DNA from: an uncultured Streptococcus sp.
GTDB taxonomy: Bacteria > Bacillota > Bacilli > Lactobacillales > Streptococcaceae
Assembly (NCBI GenBank): GCA_905373305.1
Contig: CAJPSM010000006.1
Span: 1 to 30,290 of the forward strand
DNA: 30,290 nucleotides
Direction of reading: 5' to 3'
A model generated the notes under the pieces. The model was not told the origin of the DNA. It searched no databases and was given only the letters and a program-made list of their open reading frames with translations. The first letter of the stretch is position 1, and each line of letters starts with the position of its first letter. Shown here piece after piece: positions 27,741-30,290 of the stretch. Position numbers and translations under genes: made by a program.

Positions 27741-29429
27741 TTACATCTTCTCTGGTGCTTCTACACCGAGCAAGCGAAGGGCTTCTTTGAGGACAACAGC
27801 TGTTGCGTAGCTAAGGGCTAGGCGGCTGTCACGCTCTGGACTTTCATCCAAGATACGAGTGTGAGCATAGTATTTGTTGAAAGCTTGAGCCAAGCTGATT
27901 GCGTATTTAGCAATGAGCGACGGATCATAGTTAACAGATGCGCGTTTGATGACACGGGCAAAGTCTTGGAGAAGTTTGATAATTTCCCAGCTTTCAGCAT
28001 CATTTAGACTGTAATTCGCTTGAGCATTTGGTTGGAAGTCTGCTTTTCTAAGTAGAGACTGAATACGAGCGTAAGCGTATTGGATGTATGGACCAGTCTC
28101 TCCTTCAAAGGAAACCATAGCTTCGAGGTCAAAGTCGTAACCATTTCTGCGGTCAGTCTTGAGGTCGTAGAATTTAACAGCTCCAACCCCAACAGCTTGA
28201 GCAATTTGATCCTTGTTTTCAAGGTCAGGATTTTTTGCTTCGATTTGAGCTTTGGCACGGCTGATAGCCTCCTGAAGGGTAGGTTCGAGCAGGATGATAT
28301 TTCCCTTACGAGTAGAGAGCTTTTGACGATTTTTGGTTACAAGACCGAAGTCCACGTGAATCATATCATCGCTCCAGTCAAATCCCATTTTCTTCAAGAC
28401 AGCTTTCAACTGTTTAAAGTGGTTGGATTGCTCTTGACCAACAGCATAGACATTTTTGACAAAGTTGTAAGTACGAGCACGGTAGATAGCTGTAGCAATA
28501 TCACGTGTGATGTAGAGGGTTGCACCGTCAGATTTCTTAATCATAGCAGGTGGAAGTTCAACATCATCGAGGTTAACAATACTAGCTCCGCGTGATTCTT
28601 CTAGCAAACCTTTTTCTTCAAGGATTTGCACGGCTTCGTCCATCTTGTCATTATAGAAGGCCTCCCCGTTTAAGCTGTCAAATTCAACGCCGAGTAGTTT
28701 GTAGATGCGGTTGAACTCAACCAAACTTTCATCACGGAACCATTGCCAAAGTTGAGTTGCTTCTGGATCGCCATCTTCCAATTTTTTAAACCAGAGACGC
28801 CCTTCATCATCAAGAGCTGGGTCATTTTCGATTTCAGCATTGATACGAACGTACAATTTTAACAATTCGTCAATCGGATTAGCTTCGACGGCTTCCTTAC
28901 TTCCCCATTTTTTATAAGCAACCATGAGAAGACCAAACTGTTTACCCCAGTCTCCAAGGTGGTTGATTTTAATAGTGTTGTAGCCCATTTTCTTAAAGAT
29001 GTTAGAAAGAGCATCTCCGATAACAGTTGAACGTAAGTGACCGACTGAGAAAGGTTTTGCGATGTTTGGACTTGATAGGTCAATCGTGATATTTTGCCCT
29101 TTGCCTTCCGTTTGTTGAGCGTAGTCAGATCCTTTTTCGATGATCTCTTTGATAACTGCTCCAGAAATGGCAGATTTATCAAGGAAGAAGTTCACGTAAG
29201 GACCAGTTGCAACAACTTTTTCAAAAGCTTGGCTGTTGATTTTTTCAGCGATTTCAGCAGCAATCATTTGAGGGGCTTTGCGTTCGACTTTTGCAAGTGA
29301 GAAAGCAGGAAAAGCGATATCTCCCATGTCAGAGTTTTTTGGTTGTTCTAGTAAATTGAAAATAGCCTCTTGGTCCAGGCTATCGATGACGCTAGCCAAT
29401 TCGCTAGCAATCAGTTTTTTTGTACTCAT
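27741..29429 (-). CDS. argS: Arginyl-tRNA synthetase
   Basis: ArgRS charges tRNA-Arg. The 562-aa class I synthetase shows the N-terminal Add-1 domain, the HIGH-equivalent motif SSPNIAKPFSVGHLRSTVIG near residue 119, the Rossmann core (NHLGDWGKQFGLLM), the KMSKS-equivalent KLSTRKGN near 370 and the helical anticodon-binding domain ending in the C-terminal LLGVEAPEKM, where the terminal methionine is typical of the family. AAGGAG precedes the ATG. It is divergent from argR, an arrangement conserved in streptococci, and its 3' end borders the repeat cluster. Confidence 0.97.
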   Translation of the reverse strand: MSTKKLIASELASVIDSLDQEAIFNLLEQPKNSDMGDIAFPAFSLAKVERKAPQMIAAEIAEKINSQAFEKVVATGPYVNFFLDKSAISGAVIKEIIEKGSDYAQQTEGKGQNITIDLSSPNIAKPFSVGHLRSTVIGDALSNIFKKMGYNTIKINHLGDWGKQFGLLMVAYKKWGSKEAVEANPIDELLKLYVRINAEIENDPALDDEGRLWFKKLEDGDPEATQLWQWFRDESLVEFNRIYKLLGVEFDSLNGEAFYNDKMDEAVQILEEKGLLEESRGASIVNLDDVELPPAMIKKSDGATLYITRDIATAIYRARTYNFVKNVYAVGQEQSNHFKQLKAVLKKMGFDWSDDMIHVDFGLVTKNRQKLSTRKGNIILLEPTLQEAISRAKAQIEAKNPDLENKDQIAQAVGVGAVKFYDLKTDRRNGYDFDLEAMVSFEGETGPYIQYAYARIQSLLRKADFQPNAQANYSLNDAESWEIIKLLQDFARVIKRASVNYDPSLIAKYAISLAQAFNKYYAHTRILDESPERDSRLALSYATAVVLKEALRLLGVEAPEKM

Positions 29430-29457
29430 AAGTAGGCTCCTTTTGGACTTTTATTCT

Positions 29458-29466
29458 ATTCTATCA
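29458..29466 (-). promoter_or_regulatory. Extended -10 promoter of argS
   Basis: On the minus strand TGATAGAAT lies 29 nt before the argS ATG; no clear -35 is seen. Confidence 0.5.
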
Positions 29467-29494
29467 TAAATTTAGTGAAAGAAGAAAGATTTTT

Positions 29495-29522
29495 TTGAAT
29501 TATTCAGTTTTTTTGGTATAAT
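29495..29522 (+). promoter_or_regulatory. Promoter of argR–mutS
   Basis: TTGAAT (29495-29500), a 16-nt spacer and extended -10 TGGTATAAT (29514-29522). TGAATTATTCA at 29496-29506 is palindromic and overlaps the -35. Confidence 0.7.
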
Positions 29523-29549
29523 TATATCTAAAAACAAACCTGAAATCGG

Positions 29550-29564
29550 TTATAAATATTCATG
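29550..29564. promoter_or_regulatory. Possible ARG box in the argR leader
   Basis: Read on the minus strand, CATGAATATTTATAA matches the first half of the Bacillus-type ARG box well and the second half poorly. It lies between the argR promoter and start, a place suited to autorepression. Confidence 0.35.
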
Positions 29565-29576
29565 TAAGAGGTTGAT

Positions 29577-30023
29577 ATGAGAAAAAAAGAACGGCACCAG
29601 TTGATTAAAAAGATGATCACTGAAGAAAAACTAGCTACTCAGAAAGATATCCAAGATCGTCTAGAGGTTCGAAATGTCTTTGTAACGCAAACGACCTTGT
29701 CTCGCGACTTGCGCGAGATCGGCTTGACCAAGGTTAAGAAAAATGGTATGGTCTACTATGTGCTAGCAAATGAGACAGAAAAGATTGATTTGGTAGAGTT
29801 TTTGTCGCATCATCTAGAAGGAGTTGCGAGAGCAGAGTTTACATTGGTGTTACACACCAAGCTTGGAGAAGCAGCTGTTTTGGCAAATATTGTTGATGAA
29901 AATAAGGACGAGTCGATTTTAGGGACGGTTGCTGGTGCCAATACCTTACTGGTCATTTGTCGAGACCAGCATGTTGCCAAGGTCATGGAAGAGCGTTTGC
30001 TGGATTTGATGAGGGATAGATAG
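29577..30023 (+). CDS. argR: ArgR-family arginine regulator
   Basis: This 148-aa protein has an N-terminal winged helix-turn-helix (RHQLIKKMITEEKLATQKDI, with the recognition segment TQTTLSRDLREIGLTKVKK) and a C-terminal arginine-binding/hexamerisation domain (HTKLGEAAVLANIVDENKDE and ILGTVAGANTLLVICRD). ArgR/AhrC proteins bind ARG boxes in the presence of arginine. Streptococci carry several paralogues; this is the one beside argS and mutS. GAGGTTGAT precedes the ATG. A possible ARG box in its leader suggests autoregulation. Confidence 0.94.
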   Translation: MRKKERHQLIKKMITEEKLATQKDIQDRLEVRNVFVTQTTLSRDLREIGLTKVKKNGMVYYVLANETEKIDLVEFLSHHLEGVARAEFTLVLHTKLGEAAVLANIVDENKDESILGTVAGANTLLVICRDQHVAKVMEERLLDLMRDR

Positions 30024-30055
30024 GGTTTTGGGACTTGTTCCCAAGCCTTATTTTT
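30022..30055 (+). terminator. Hairpin between argR and mutS
   Basis: TTGGGA (30028-30033) pairs with TCCCAA (30039-30044), with an outer AGG/CCT, followed by TATTTTT. It may be a partial terminator, reducing expression of mutS relative to argR. Confidence 0.55.
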
Positions 30056-30073
30056 GACAAGGAGAGAGCCAAT

Positions 30074-30290
30074 ATGACGACAGAAAAACTATCACCTGGT
30101 ATGCAGCAGTATGTGGATATTAAAAAGCAATATCCGGATGCTTTTTTGCTCTTTCGGATGGGTGATTTTTATGAGTTGTTTTATGAAGATGCGGTCAATG
30201 CGGCGCAGATTTTAGAGATTTCACTGACCAGTCGTAATAAAAATGCAGAAAATCCGATACCCATGGCGGGCGTCCCCTATCATTCTGCCC
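30074..30290 (+). CDS. mutS: DNA mismatch repair protein MutS (HexA), 5' end only
   Basis: The first 72 codons of MutS are present; the window edge cuts the gene. MutS (HexA in pneumococcus) recognises mismatches. The N-terminal mismatch-binding domain I is evident: LSPGMQQYVDIKKQYPDAFL, then FRMGDFYELFYEDA with the Phe-X-Glu motif that intercalates at the mismatch, and later LTSRNKNAENPIPMAGVPYH. AAGGAGAG lies just upstream of the ATG. It follows argR by 50 nt. Confidence 0.95.
   Translation, partial: MTTEKLSPGMQQYVDIKKQYPDAFLLFRMGDFYELFYEDAVNAAQILEISLTSRNKNAENPIPMAGVPYHSA

Noticed and set aside
28080..28595. 171-codon plus-strand ORF opposite argS
   Set aside because: It is an antisense shadow of a conserved synthetase with no start signals.

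Overview
This window reads as chromosomal DNA of a mitis-group streptococcus (Streptococcus mitis/oralis/pneumoniae complex). The evidence is pneumococcus-like gene content and order (Nudix–mnmG, rnjA–rpoY, tsaB–rimI–tsaD, rgg plus CPBP proteases, the met ABC operon, yesL plus a YesM/YesN two-component system, nrdI), a BOX repeat with the classical boxA core, a streptococcal MET-box, and extended -10 promoters (TGNTATAAT) almost everywhere. From memory of the pneumococcal map, argS–argR–mutS lies on the other side of oriC from the mnmG–nrdI block. Finding them together here points to a relative with a rearranged backbone rather than a TIGR4-like S. pneumoniae.

Layout. 1–5.5 kb: Nudix hydrolase and mnmG (+), convergent with rpoY–rnjA (-) across a BOX element, then one or two small membrane proteins. 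5.5–7.7 kb: the overlapping tsaB–rimI–tsaD tRNA-modification operon. 7.7–11.1 kb: an Rgg regulator with a perfect combox-like sequence upstream, two CPBP (CAAX/Abi) membrane proteases separated by a 5'-truncated peptide-gene remnant, and a small lipoprotein that may be leaderless. 11.1–12.2 kb: azlC–azlD branched-chain amino-acid exporter. 12.3–17.4 kb: an orphan amino-acid-binding lipoprotein, then the methionine uptake operon metQ–M20 peptidase–metN–metI behind a perfect MET-box palindrome.

17.4–20.1 kb: the most interesting segment. A self-contained cassette encodes a DltB-like MBOAT acyltransferase, a DltD-like SGNH transferase and, overlapping the 3' end of the latter, a 52-codon microprotein with one membrane helix ending in Phe-Ile-Tyr-Ser-Glu-Phe. 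That ending is the DltX-type acyl-shuttle hexapeptide. No DltA ligase or DltC carrier is nearby, so this looks like a second, carrier-less Dlt-like system for acylating a cell-envelope polymer. It lies between strong terminators and has its own promoter.

20.1–25.5 kb: an MptD/Trep_Strep membrane protein (-), then yesL, a YesM-type histidine kinase and a YesN-type response regulator behind a cre-like CcpA site, a four-helix membrane protein, and nrdI, whose consensus promoter is embedded in the preceding terminator. 25.6–27.3 kb (-): an Nramp-fold transporter lacking the DPGN metal-binding motif and preceded by CodY-like boxes, and an 81-aa membrane protein. 27.3–27.74 kb: non-coding repeat region with hairpins of identical geometry but different arm sequences. 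27.7–30.3 kb: argS (-), divergent argR (+) and the 5' end of mutS, cut by the window edge. No tRNA, rRNA, CRISPR array, insertion sequence or phage gene was recognised.
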